Positions 26,701 to 33,730 of a stretch of DNA of 64,000 nt are shown one piece after another. The notes under the pieces are model-generated. The model saw only the letters and a program-made list of their open reading frames with translations. It was not told the origin of the DNA and ran no database searches. The DNA is from Halomonas sp. 1513 (GTDB lineage: Bacteria; Pseudomonadota; Gammaproteobacteria; Pseudomonadales; Halomonadaceae), in NCBI GenBank assembly GCA_001971685.1, contig CP019326.1:372001-436000 (forward strand). The letters run 5' to 3'. The position numbers and the translations under genes are program-made. The first letter of the stretch is position 1, and each line of letters starts with the position of its first letter.

Positions 26701-27229
26701 CTTCGACCTCGACAGCGCCATGGTGTCGGTCTCCTACGCGCTGGCGCCTGGTAAACATCGCGTGGGCAGCGAGGAGGGCGCGCGGTACTCCTGGCAGTGT
26801 TTCTGGGCGGCGGTGAACCTGTTGCAGTTCCTGCCGCTGATGTATGCCTGGACCCCCGAGTCCCGCAACAGCGGCATCGCCGCCGGGCTGCTCTGGCCCG
26901 AGCGCCGCGCCGCCGCTGACGAACAGCCGGCAGTGTCTCCAGAGCCGGCCTGGTACGCTTATCTGGATGCAGGGCTGGCCGAGGCGCTGCGGGGGCGGCA
27001 GGTCGATTGGCCGGAAGTTCCGCAGGTGGGTGAAGATGTGGTCAACGAAGCTGAGGAGGTCGTCGGCCTTGCGGAGCTCATCTTCGAGGCGTCGCAGATC
27101 GCCTTCCTACTTGAGGATGACGAGGAGCAGCTGGCCATCAAGCCCTACCTGGAGGCCAGGGGTTGGCGCGTCCTAACCGATGTTGACGAACTGGTCGCGG
27201 TTATTAACGGATTGGAATCAGGAGCCTGA
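20717..27229 (+). CDS. Giant DEAD/DUF1998 helicase with nuclease-like C-terminus (DruE-like / DrmA-DrmB-like)
   Basis: A 2170-residue superfamily 2 helicase. Walker A is ATGTGSGKTE (about residues 98-107), the DEAH-type box is VDELHTFDG (about 229) and motif III is GTSATLGG (about 265). An insert has cysteine clusters CRECHG, CRECGTT and CRGC, and CPWC (about 494-613). The second lobe has SATPTLEMGIDIGDLSS (about 1045) and QRVGRGGRRDG (about 1077). More CxxC pairs lie near 1390. The DUF1998 signature is ACECYDNTMDGCYRCL (about 1673). Near 1801-1850, RPDFVLWP followed by AVFLDGYRFHAD and then LRHAGFVVW looks like a Vsr/DUF559-type nuclease core. ATG 20717 follows TTGGAG. DruE of Druantia has a similar size and plan; in DISARM the helicase and DUF1998 parts are separate proteins. 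It is GC-rich like the SNF2 and methylase genes, and one base separates it from the next gene. Confidence 0.8.
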   Translation: MIPGLLASEVAAALREFIVTGYETETAPFKDEFRRLVEEQQDGEAFLKGPYVSVGLPFLTGGAGRDFFPGFETEHPPYAHQEQAWRRLVSSEAAANALVATGTGSGKTECFLYPVLDHCQRAAAPGIKAIVIYPMNALATDQAKRFAEVIHGQPALKGLRVGLFVGGDARGSQTMGPQQLITDKEVLRQNPPDVLLTNYKMLDYLLMRPKDQPLWAYNGPETLRYLVVDELHTFDGAQGTDLSLLIRRLRARFEMTPGQLICVGTSATLGGEESVEGLLHYASDIFSSPFGREAVISEQRQGDSDFLDNIAFLSPNPEVGPEALRDALREGLSAYLHKAYELYFSKAPEGDLMDDACRIALGRELKQHGQLANLLRQIKLSPGTPTFRELAERLAGLVPARFQRQPELALIALLSLMAHARDAVGRPFVQLRLQLWSRELRRIVGTLREPGAPTGSPEIPEENADANRPPPLLSFGDDKPPKDQRRVRLPLVQCRECHGTAWLTRMEMSHPTDQVVETELQSIYSAFFGQQPETALLLPWQRGEAQSPAGMRLEHFKVCRECGTTAQVDSTAECRGCQAGADALVRVSKPQQLKEVKRGSVNKVIHEHDCPWCSARSALVVFGARAASLSAVAIHRLFSSRDNDDRKLLTFSDSVQDATHRAGFFAARTWQNNVRMALTQLLEGSNEPIPLLELPARFEAWWMASAEGERERGGQGRLALSDYLREFMPPDKRYRGDFEFFEQSGEVKEPAPLLRLIRERMLWQALEDLGWRSQVGRSLNRLGIAALAWPLEPVRQAAAAWAETVDNTLGYRIEARPAEGFMLGMMQHLVAQGALGLEDLAGYRQKFGKAYLLSFLSYVPPIGPGSPRPRYPATAKGEGYEVLCQASAAQSWYERWLACLNPETLVDRKQLEQVLAAALSALRDSGLLNEEANERGVRLWSLRPEALTITTAVQGVECPGYRPMHVPAAHAEAWLGLPLLSAARPELAYETPVPVRDSLYAGLYRDGEIHRVIAHEHTGLLAASERIRVEDSFIHGKKPWEYNLLSATPTLEMGIDIGDLSSVLLCSVPPAQANYLQRVGRGGRRDGNAFVLTVANGRPHDLVFYADPGRMLDTPVEPPAVFLKARHVLRRQLLAYAMDCWTRSARGENQIPQTMQPVLDAVEKAQEERFPYTLLAFMKQNMQEIWDGFAGHVATELGGDDLELLRQYLFGGPQHIDDRLELYLLGRLKLVADERSRMATTIRELDRQLEKLRQRPQDEHTQAEIAELGREVAGYRSLRIRLNKRETLNFFTDEGLLPNYAFPEEGATLHSVIFRTERSGESGGGASAEAGGAQGDIKRELVKREYEYQRPAQAALTELAPEAVFYAGNRKVRVSRVETAKGRNIQQWRFCPRCHYSAPADDPTAGFNDRTCPRCHTNRWGDESARTSMLKMTQVYAFTNARDAQLDDRSDDREPVFFNKQMLIDFDPSDITITWVLDDKERPFGFEFIRSARFLEVNFGRREGEEMAFEVAGEELQRAGFPICRECGSVQTRAAAAGKHEPAHLKSCRYAKGPKTLPNGKEDNGIENCLYLYRRFASEALRILLPRLSSGGTEEQVNSFVAALQLGLKRRFGGKVDHLRVAYQSEPIGETDERRHFIVLYDSVPGGTGYLHELLSRAEHMQEVFRLAYAVMQACECYDNTMDGCYRCLLEYRNAYGMESTSKALALEMLKEIVEGGHQWVQDEQGLSALSGNPWIDSELEARFPEALARFSGHECVGQQRVRVSQDVIRGKHGYRLTIGELAYEMEPQVDLGRAQGVQFASRPDFVLWPVRSGLAPVAVFLDGYRFHADKASDDLLKRQALRHAGFVVWSLNWYDVNQVMGDKAMDVPLPAGMTSPEQHHAAIAGLAKLGGVNNPAQHLGQSTFELLMGFLADQQPETLARHALLFVLQCLPASALADPAIKQQVIDSLHGLPAAFTDHTPQPVALAGAVELNHDQGAAAMVLRLLAGEGLVKRFDLDSAMVSVSYALAPGKHRVGSEEGARYSWQCFWAAVNLLQFLPLMYAWTPESRNSGIAAGLLWPERRAAADEQPAVSPEPAWYAYLDAGLAEALRGRQVDWPEVPQVGEDVVNEAEEVVGLAELIFEASQIAFLLEDDEEQLAIKPYLEARGWRVLTDVDELVAVINGLESGA

Positions 27230-27230
27230 T

Positions 27231-29354
27231 ATGGTCAGCGTGGCGTTCTCGGAAAAGTACTTCGACAGCTTGCTCAAGTTAACCCCGAACGAGCAGAGCC
27301 AGGCCAACAAGGCGGTGATGCTCTTTCAGCAGGACCCGCAGCACGGCGGCCTGCACTACGAGAAGCTGACCGCCTACAAGGACGGCAAGCTGCGCTCGAT
27401 TCGTGCCAATCAGGATGTGCGTATCATCCTCGCCGCCGCCGAGAAGGAAGACCTCTACCTGATGCTCTACGTGGACCACCACGAGGCAGCCTATGCCTGG
27501 GCCGCCAAGCGCAAGGTGGAGATCAACCCCAATACCGGTAGCCTGCAGGTGTTCACGGTAGAGGAGCGCCGGGAGGAGGCCGCTCCCACCCGGTCAGCCG
27601 CGTCGGCGCTGCCGGGACTCTTCGATACCATTCGCGACCGCCAATTGCTGCAGTTGGGCGTTCCCGAGGAGGCGCTGCCCCTGGTGCGCAGCATGACGAT
27701 CGAGGCGGACCTTGATAGCGCCTACCACAGCGAGCAGATTCCCGCCGACGCCTACGAGGGACTCTTCATGCTGATGGCGGGGGCCAGCTTTGAGGAGGCC
27801 TATGCCGAGGTGGTGCCCGCCGCCCCAGAGGCGGTGGATACCGAGGACTACGCGACAGCCCTGGCGCGGCCGGAGTCCCAGGCGCGCTTCACCGTGGCCG
27901 ACAACGAGCAGGCGCTGCAGGAGGTGCTCAACCAGTCCATCGAGAAGTGGCGGGTCTTCCTACACCCGGCCCAGCGGCGCCTGGCCGAGGGGAAGAAGAA
28001 CGGCCCGGTGCGCGTGCTGGGCGGCGCAGGCACCGGCAAGACGGTGGTGGCTATGCATCGGGCCAAGTGGCTGGCCGAGAATTTCGCCAACAGCGCCCAG
28101 TCTGGCGAAAAACAGAGCAAGGTGCTCTTTACCACCTTTACCCGCAATCTGGCGGCGGATATCCGCCAGAACCTCAACAAGATTTGCTCCCGGCAGGCGC
28201 TGGAGCGCATCGAGGTGCTCAACCTGGATGCCTGGGTGGTCAGCTTCCTAAAGAAGCAGGGGTACGACTACGGCCTGCTGCTCGATGCCCAGCAGCACAA
28301 GCGTCTCTGGGAAGAGGCCTATGCGGAGAAGCCGGCCACCACCGATCTTGGGCTCGCCTTCTTCCAGGAAGAGTGGGCTCGGGTGATCCAGCCACAGTCG
28401 ATCCAGAGCTTGGACGGATACAAGCGCGCCTCGCGGATCGGCCGTGGCACGCGCCTCAATCGCCAGCAGCGGGTGGAGATTTGGCCGGTCTTCGAGCGCT
28501 TCCGCCACCTGCTGGCCAGCAACCACCTCAAGGAGACCGATGACGTCTACCGCGACGCCCGGGAGCTGCTGGAGGCTAACCCGAACCTGCGCCCGAACCT
28601 CTGCTCAGTGATTGTGGACGAGGCTCAGGACATGGGCTCCCAGGCCTTCATGTTGTTGCGTGCCCTGGTGCCACCGGTACCCAACGATCTGTTCATCGTC
28701 GGGGACGGCCACCAGCGCATCTATGGCAAGAACAAGGTGGTGCTGGGGCAGTGCGGCATCGATATCCGCGGGCGCAGCGCACGCCTGAAGGTGAACTACC
28801 GCACCACAGATGAGACCCGCAAGCTGGCAGTGAGCATCCTGGAAGGGGTGGAGGTGGATGATCTGGATGGCGGCCAGGACTCCCAGCAGTTCTACCACTC
28901 TCTGATGCACGGGCCCGCGCCGGAGGTGCGCGTCTTCGATTCAATGGACGAACAGGCCGAGGCTATCCTGGCCGCTATCAGCAACCACGGTCTGGGCACC
29001 GAGGCGTGCTGCGTGATTGCCCGCACCCACCGGGAACTGGGGGAGCTGAAGGCCGCCCTGGAGAGCCGCCGGCAGCCCTGCCATCAGCTCGATGGCCGCA
29101 GCGCTGCCACTCCTGACGGAGAGCTCAACCTGGCCACCATGCACCGAGTGAAGGGCCTAGAGTTCGATGCGGTCTTCGTTGCCTCGGCGAACCGCGGCCT
29201 GGTGCCGCTGGCGCCGGTGGTCAACTCTGCCGCCGACGCCGTGACTCGCCGCCAGCGCGAGAACGAGGAACGCGCACTGCTCTACGTCAGCCTGACTCGA
29301 GCCCGCAAGCTGGCATTCGTCTTCGGGTACGGGCAGATGAGTGAGTGGTTTTGA
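27231..29354 (+). CDS. RelE-like domain fused to a UvrD/SF1 helicase
   Basis: Residues 1-95 look like a RelE/ParE-fold domain: FSEKYFDSLLKL, LRSIRANQDVRIILA and YVDHHEAAYAWA. After a linker comes a complete superfamily 1 helicase: Walker A VLGGAGTGKTVVAMHRAKWL (about 264-280), FTTFTRNLAADI, Walker B IVDEAQDMGS (about 462), VGDGHQRIYG (about 490), MHRVKGLEFDAVFV (about 637) and LLYVSLTRARKLAFV (about 683). The total is 707 residues. ATG 27231 follows GGAGCC and lies one base after the upstream stop, so it is translationally linked to the DUF1998 helicase. No nuclease domain is clear in this chain. In this context it is likely a partner subunit of the same defence system. Confidence 0.82.
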   Translation: MVSVAFSEKYFDSLLKLTPNEQSQANKAVMLFQQDPQHGGLHYEKLTAYKDGKLRSIRANQDVRIILAAAEKEDLYLMLYVDHHEAAYAWAAKRKVEINPNTGSLQVFTVEERREEAAPTRSAASALPGLFDTIRDRQLLQLGVPEEALPLVRSMTIEADLDSAYHSEQIPADAYEGLFMLMAGASFEEAYAEVVPAAPEAVDTEDYATALARPESQARFTVADNEQALQEVLNQSIEKWRVFLHPAQRRLAEGKKNGPVRVLGGAGTGKTVVAMHRAKWLAENFANSAQSGEKQSKVLFTTFTRNLAADIRQNLNKICSRQALERIEVLNLDAWVVSFLKKQGYDYGLLLDAQQHKRLWEEAYAEKPATTDLGLAFFQEEWARVIQPQSIQSLDGYKRASRIGRGTRLNRQQRVEIWPVFERFRHLLASNHLKETDDVYRDARELLEANPNLRPNLCSVIVDEAQDMGSQAFMLLRALVPPVPNDLFIVGDGHQRIYGKNKVVLGQCGIDIRGRSARLKVNYRTTDETRKLAVSILEGVEVDDLDGGQDSQQFYHSLMHGPAPEVRVFDSMDEQAEAILAAISNHGLGTEACCVIARTHRELGELKAALESRRQPCHQLDGRSAATPDGELNLATMHRVKGLEFDAVFVASANRGLVPLAPVVNSAADAVTRRQRENEERALLYVSLTRARKLAFVFGYGQMSEWF

Positions 29355-29424
29355 TAACGTGCCTGGAAGTCTAGCCAAGATGGGTTCGGGCGCAATTGTG
29401 CCTCTCGAAAGTGTTTGGGTGTCG

Positions 29425-30444
29425 TCACTTATTGGGATGCTCTCCCCGCTCGACAATTTCCTTGGCTGCCGCGTAAATCTCGCTGCGCCAGGAGGCGGGT
29501 GCCAGGACTTCTACATTGGCGCCCATGCCCATCAGCCACCAGAGGGTCTGCTGATCGTCGTGCACCTTTGCTTCCAGGCGTTGCCAGCCGCTGCCTGGGA
29601 GCGGCGTGAGTCGTTGTTCCTCGGCAAGCGGCGTCTCGCTCAGCAGCCAGGACACCTGGGGGGCGACATTGGCCACCAGGGTCAAGGGTGACTTGCCCTG
29701 CAGGTAGCCGAAGGCGCCGGCCGCGATGTAGTCATCCAGGTTGAAGTCTCCGGCGTCATTCCAGCCGGCCTCGCTGAGGCATGCTTCTTCGATACGGTGC
29801 AGGGCGAACTGGCGAACGTCCGTGTAGTCGTTCACCGTGGCCAGCAGGTAGGTCACGCTGTGGCGGCTGACCAGTCCCTGTGGGTGGAGAGTGAACTTTT
29901 TTTCCTTTTCTTTGCTGCGCGAGAGGTAGCTGACATCGATGGCTCGCTGAGTCAGCAGAGCTTCGGAGACCGTTTGCCAGGTGGCTTCGCTGAGCGGTGC
30001 CGGAATCAGTGCCTTGCCGTTGGGAATGGCGCGAACCTTGCGTGCCCAGCGGCTCAGGCCGTTTCGCTCCAGATCGTCGAGCAGCTTGCGGGCGTCGCGA
30101 AACTGTGGGGAGAGCTGGCCAATTACCACGGGCGGGAGGAGCCCCTTGAGGTACTCCTCGGCCAGCACCAGGGTAAGTGCGCTTGGCACATCTAGTGCCG
30201 GCAGGTTGCAGTGGAAATCACGGTCGAGATACCAGCGGTAGGGTTTCTCGCTGTCGTCGCAGCCCAGCGGAAAATGCATGGCCAGCTTGTCACGAAGGTC
30301 GCGCTGCAGGGAGCGAGTGTCGATGCTGAACCCTCGTTCGTTGAGCTTCTCCAGAAGAACCGGGGTGCTGATTCGTCCGGGGCTGCGTGGGATTAGCTGC
30401 AACATGGCCAGGTAGCGGAAGAGGGTGTCGCGAATTTCAGACAT
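29425..30444 (-). CDS. HTH-WYL transcriptional regulator (BrxR/CapW-like)
   Basis: DNA-binding regulator. The N-terminal winged helix (residues 1-70) includes ISTPVLLEKLNERGFSIDTR and RSLQRDLRDKL. The WYL domain (about 145-215) shows RAIDVSYLSRSKEKEKKFTL, HPQGLV, YLLATVNDY and RQFALHRIEEA. A WCX-type C-terminal extension follows. WYL proteins of this type repress BREX, CBASS and other phage-defence operons and may respond to nucleic-acid ligands. It starts behind CGGAGCGTCC, is convergent with the UvrD gene 70 bases away and lies downstream of the DUF2201-like gene in the same direction. Its role in this island is inferred from neighbours. Confidence 0.85.
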   Translation of the reverse strand: MSEIRDTLFRYLAMLQLIPRSPGRISTPVLLEKLNERGFSIDTRSLQRDLRDKLAMHFPLGCDDSEKPYRWYLDRDFHCNLPALDVPSALTLVLAEEYLKGLLPPVVIGQLSPQFRDARKLLDDLERNGLSRWARKVRAIPNGKALIPAPLSEATWQTVSEALLTQRAIDVSYLSRSKEKEKKFTLHPQGLVSRHSVTYLLATVNDYTDVRQFALHRIEEACLSEAGWNDAGDFNLDDYIAAGAFGYLQGKSPLTLVANVAPQVSWLLSETPLAEEQRLTPLPGSGWQRLEAKVHDDQQTLWWLMGMGANVEVLAPASWRSEIYAAAKEIVERGEHPNK

Positions 30445-30510
30445 GGACGCTCCGTGTCGTGTCGCTGATCAGAAACAAAAGGGCCAGCCTAAGCGAAATG
30501 GGGAAGTAAA

Positions 30511-31152
30511 TCACCTGCGGCCAAGCAGCCAGGCGGCGACGGGGTCAGGAAGCCACGCTGACCCCAGAAATTGCTTCACCGTGGCGAGGATATGCTGGCG
30601 CCACGCATCGTCCAGCTGGAGTAGATCAGCCGTGGGGAAGATGGCCTGGATCTGCCAGGCAAGCTGATCGGCGCTCTGCTCCCTTTCGGGAAAGGGATGG
30701 CTGGACAGCCAGTCGTATACTTCCTTTCGCCGCCATGAAACGGCACGGGGAAATAGCACTGCGTCGGTGGGGAGCTCCGCACCCAGCTGCAGCAATTGTG
30801 TGTTGACGGCATGGTCGCAGGCAAGGTGCCAGCGGCGTGGATCCCACACATTGCGTGGCCGATAGTCACCGGCTGCCGCGTGCCAGACTAGGTGCTCTTG
30901 AACCTGGTGACGCTGAAGCTCGCTAAGCTCAGCACTCCAGGCCGGATCGAAGAGCATGTGGCGGCCGTCGGTAGTGGCCGTGGTGAGCCATGGTTCTTCC
31001 ACAGCCACGATTATCAGAGGCTCCGCCAATGCCGCGGTGACTGGCTGCTGCTCTGCCCACGCCTGGCGATCCTGGTGCCAGGCGAGTACTTGTGTTGTCG
31101 CAACACCGGACCGTGGCATGTGGCCAGGGCGGAAGCTTTTGAGATGACCCAT
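30511..31152 (-). CDS. DUF2201-like putative metallopeptidase-domain protein
   Basis: A 213-residue protein with a good ribosome binding site (GGAGGG five bases before ATG 31152). The stretch QVQEHLVWHAAAGD followed by RRWHLACDHAVNTQLLQLG resembles the N-terminal domain of DUF2201 proteins, where an HExxH-like motif precedes a WN.A.D..IN box. Here the first motif reads QEHLVWH, so the metal site looks altered and activity is uncertain. The usual C-terminal VWA-like half is missing, so it is either a short form or a truncated copy. It is the first gene of a minus-strand pair with the WYL regulator. Confidence 0.5.
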   Translation of the reverse strand: MGHLKSFRPGHMPRSGVATTQVLAWHQDRQAWAEQQPVTAALAEPLIIVAVEEPWLTTATTDGRHMLFDPAWSAELSELQRHQVQEHLVWHAAAGDYRPRNVWDPRRWHLACDHAVNTQLLQLGAELPTDAVLFPRAVSWRRKEVYDWLSSHPFPEREQSADQLAWQIQAIFPTADLLQLDDAWRQHILATVKQFLGSAWLPDPVAAWLLGRR

Positions 31153-31232
31153 GACAACCCTCCGTAACTAGACTCACCGCAAGGTCGCACATGGACGCGA
31201 CGATCTGTGTCGTAGGCACATAGGGGATCAGA

Positions 31233-31739
31233 GTGAAAACGACCGATGGAGAGCGTCCAGGAACCAGTTGGGTCCTTTCGGATACCCAAGTGGAGGGTGT
31301 TAAGCGGATTGGCTACTGTGAGCCTGCTTCCGCTGGTGATACCCTAAGCAGAATTGATTACTCCAAATGGCAACAAATGGCATTTATGCGACATGATACG
31401 TCGGAGCAGGCCAAAAATTTCTCCGCATTCTCTCTGGCACTTTGGCTGTTGTGCCAGCATTTGGGTCGGTTCAGGAGAAAGCTATGGAAGCATCGTAATT
31501 ACTTGATGAGCAAGCAGTACTCCGTTACTACGGATGTGTCATCCGGCGAGCCCAATCTGGTGACGATAGCAGCCACGCATTCAGCATCGACAGCCTATCG
31601 GAACTGGTCACCCTCACTTAGGATGATAGGGGAGACAACTATGGTACATAAGGTCCTATTCATTCTATCAGACCATAAAGCTGGTTTTCAGGGTTGGTGG
31701 TCTTGTAATTTTAAGGATTCTAAAGAAGAGGTTAAATGA
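31233..31739 (+). CDS. Doubtful hypothetical ORF
   Basis: A 168-residue frame beginning with GTG behind TAGGGGATCAGA. The composition is unlike the genes on either side and no motif, TM segment or signal peptide is recognised. It runs up to the next gene, so it could be translated with the two membrane-protein genes that follow, or it could be decayed sequence. Confidence 0.25.
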   Translation: MKTTDGERPGTSWVLSDTQVEGVKRIGYCEPASAGDTLSRIDYSKWQQMAFMRHDTSEQAKNFSAFSLALWLLCQHLGRFRRKLWKHRNYLMSKQYSVTTDVSSGEPNLVTIAATHSASTAYRNWSPSLRMIGETTMVHKVLFILSDHKAGFQGWWSCNFKDSKEEVK

Positions 31740-31740
31740 T

Positions 31741-32010
31741 ATGGCAGCTCCTCTTGTTCCAGTGCTTTTAATTTTCGGTCGGTCAGTCGGCATGGCTTTG
31801 CGTAGGTGGCAAGGAATTGTAGCTCTTACTGGATTAATATTTGCATCGGGATTCACATTTAACTCTATGCTCAGGCAGATGGGGGATACGGCGATTAGTA
31901 TGTGGCCTCTTTTGGCAATAATTTGTTTTACATTTCTTGTTAAAGAAGTGGTTCGGGCATGGTTAAAAATAAGACAAAGTGAAGTTGGAGGCAGGGGTGT
32001 TGAGAAATGA
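31741..32010 (+). CDS. Small membrane protein, two predicted TM segments
   Basis: An 89-residue protein behind GAGG. Hydrophobic stretches are at about residues 20-38 (GIVALTGLIFASGFTF) and 50-68 (ISMWPLLAIICFTFLV), followed by a basic, hydrophilic tail. Its stop overlaps the next start (ATGA), so the two are translated together. AT-rich, island-type composition. No family is recognised. Confidence 0.55.
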   Translation: MAAPLVPVLLIFGRSVGMALRRWQGIVALTGLIFASGFTFNSMLRQMGDTAISMWPLLAIICFTFLVKEVVRAWLKIRQSEVGGRGVEK

Positions 32011-32474
32011 GTCTTGATGTCACTAAACGCTCTGGATTTATTCTTAGGATGCTGTCTCTTGTATCATTTTCTTGCATGATTCTTTTTGCTGGGATTGTAG
32101 TAATACAAAACGATGAACTAGGGAAGATTTTTCCTCCAAGCACCGCTAGGACGCTGGCGATATTGTTTGCATATATAGTTGCAATGATTACTTTTAATTA
32201 TGCCTTAGCTACCAAAGGGAGGAATTTCATGGGGTGGGAGAATGAAGCCCTGATAATGATCGGATTTGTTATAATTTTTGTTGGCATGTTTTTGCCTCAT
32301 GCCTTTCCCTCCTCTGAAGTGATAAGGTCTGAAAGCTGGATCCCCTTTTCATCAAAAGAGGTAACAAAATTGAAGCCTAATTGGATGTATGCGCTAGTAT
32401 CTCTCATGGCGATTCCCTTTCTTTACAAAGCTTGGAGAGGTATTAGAGCGATGCCTTTATGGAGGATCCAGTAA
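32007..32474 (+). CDS. Small membrane protein, about four predicted TM segments
   Basis: A 155-residue protein overlapping the previous gene by four bases. Hydrophobic stretches: FILRMLSLVSFSCMILFAGI (about 11-30), TLAILFAYIVAMITFNYAL (about 49-67), ALIMIGFVIIFVGMFLP (about 81-97) and a last one near 130-143. A short loop before the last segment is polar. Not recognised. With its coupled partner it forms a two-subunit membrane module in the accessory region; an effector or immunity function is possible but not shown. Confidence 0.55.
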   Translation: MSLDVTKRSGFILRMLSLVSFSCMILFAGIVVIQNDELGKIFPPSTARTLAILFAYIVAMITFNYALATKGRNFMGWENEALIMIGFVIIFVGMFLPHAFPSSEVIRSESWIPFSSKEVTKLKPNWMYALVSLMAIPFLYKAWRGIRAMPLWRIQ

Positions 32475-32787
32475 CCTTCCCTTTTTGGCAGGGGTGGATG
32501 TTGATTTATGGTTTAGATGTGAGTGCTTATTTGTAGATCAGGCTGTTTAAGTTGGTGAGTGACTCTCTTTCTTCTGTTGTGGTGGCTCCATAGTGGTAGT
32601 TTTAAATAGAGTCACTCTCCATGCGTGATTTTTCGGCAGCTAAAGTTAGATTGTCTATCAGTTTTTGCTAAATATCTCCCGTATTAAAATTGGCCAGGAA
32701 AAGGTTGTGATTTTGCGCCCGATGAGATTCTCACGCCTATAGCTTGCATTCAGGTGTTTTAATTTTTGGTGCCTGTTTGTCGGCCTT
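32475..32787. other. AT-rich non-coding gap with an inverted repeat
   Basis: The gap has 313 bases without a plausible gene on either strand. It separates the plus-strand membrane-protein genes from the minus-strand HD gene, so it should hold their terminators. The only clear structure is a perfect 10-base inverted repeat, annotated separately. Confidence 0.6.
32557..32617. repeat. Perfect 10-bp inverted repeat with a 41-base spacer
   Basis: GAGTGACTCT at 32557-32566 and its reverse complement AGAGTCACTC at 32608-32617. The long spacer and lack of a T-run argue against a simple terminator. It could be a recombination footprint or a protein-binding pair, or chance in AT-rich DNA. Confidence 0.4.
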
Positions 32788-33729
32788 TCACACTGCTGGC
32801 GACCAAAATATATCCTTTCCTTTTTTTATTAGTCCACTCCCGGAAAATTGAAATATAGCAGCTTGACGATGTGACATCGAACTTTGTCCATCAGCATCCC
32901 TCACATACCTTGCCAATGTTGTTGCAGGCTGATGCCCGTAACGCGCCCCCGGTGAAGCGCTAGTCCATATGTGCCTCAGGGTAACTGCCAACTCCGGTAA
33001 ATGTCTATCAAGGTAAGCCAAGCCAAAGGCGCAGGCTTCCAGCGTCAGTGCATCATGACTGCACAAACTCCAAGCCGCATTGGGCTTTCCTTTGGAATCG
33101 TAGGTGTAGGTTTTTCCAATATCATGAAAGAGACCTGCGACAAAGCCAACTTCTTTGAGAGTTCTCGGCATTTCGGGTTCGTTAATCTGAGCCATGGCTA
33201 CGACATTCTTTGCCACATCCAGCGAGTGATCCAATAACCCGCCGGGATAGGCATGGTGATGCGACCTACTTGCAGGTGCGTTGAGAAAAGCCTCCATTCT
33301 GTCCTTGCGTTCAATGACTCGTCTGACAAACTCTTGAAGGTGATGTGAGTTCAGTGAGCGCACAGACTGGATCAGTTTTTCCAGTGACTCTGGGGCGGAG
33401 CAATAGACCTGGGGGAGGCTATTTAATACAGGCTGTGAGACAGCCTCTTTAAGCGATGCTCTTCGGATGTTATTGATCTTGACGTCCAGGTTGATAGGGT
33501 TGGGTGGACAGATATCCCCTGAAACTACAACCTGGTCTAAATATCCGATTTCTTCAGGGAAATGGGTGTGCTCGATGTCAAATCCACCAATGTGGTCGGT
33601 GTCGCAGTTGCTAAGGCGGATTTTAAGATATGGTGTGCCGTGCTGGTCAAAGTCGACAACTCGCCCCGTCAGGCGAAAGGTTCCAGAAAAAGGCTTTGCA
33701 GTGGTTTTTGGTACATCGTTAAGCATCAT
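32788..33729 (-). CDS. OB-fold plus HD-domain protein, YhaM-like, coupled to the integrase
   Basis: A 313-residue protein. The N-terminal half resembles a nucleic-acid-binding OB fold (GTFRLTGRVVDFDQHGTPYL and VVVSGDICPP). The C-terminal half is an HD phosphohydrolase with SHHHAYPGGLLDHSLDVA (about residues 156-173), LFHDIGKTYTY (about 201-211) and SHDALTLEA. This is the layout of YhaM-type 3'-5' exonucleases and of HD proteins found on conjugative elements. The ATG lies one base after the integrase stop, with GGAAGG inside the integrase end, so the two are co-translated. The ATG of an upstream in-frame start at 33807 would lie inside the integrase and is rejected. It may trim nucleic acid during excision; this is inferred. 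Confidence 0.75.
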   Translation of the reverse strand: MMLNDVPKTTAKPFSGTFRLTGRVVDFDQHGTPYLKIRLSNCDTDHIGGFDIEHTHFPEEIGYLDQVVVSGDICPPNPINLDVKINNIRRASLKEAVSQPVLNSLPQVYCSAPESLEKLIQSVRSLNSHHLQEFVRRVIERKDRMEAFLNAPASRSHHHAYPGGLLDHSLDVAKNVVAMAQINEPEMPRTLKEVGFVAGLFHDIGKTYTYDSKGKPNAAWSLCSHDALTLEACAFGLAYLDRHLPELAVTLRHIWTSASPGARYGHQPATTLARYVRDADGQSSMSHRQAAIFQFSGSGLIKKGKDIFWSPAV

Positions 33730-33730
33730 T

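Noticed and set aside
3531..29354. Calling the four-gene set a normal class 1 DISARM
   Set aside because: No separate DrmA, DrmB or phospholipase D-like DrmC could be recognised in the window, and the giant helicase has a different architecture.
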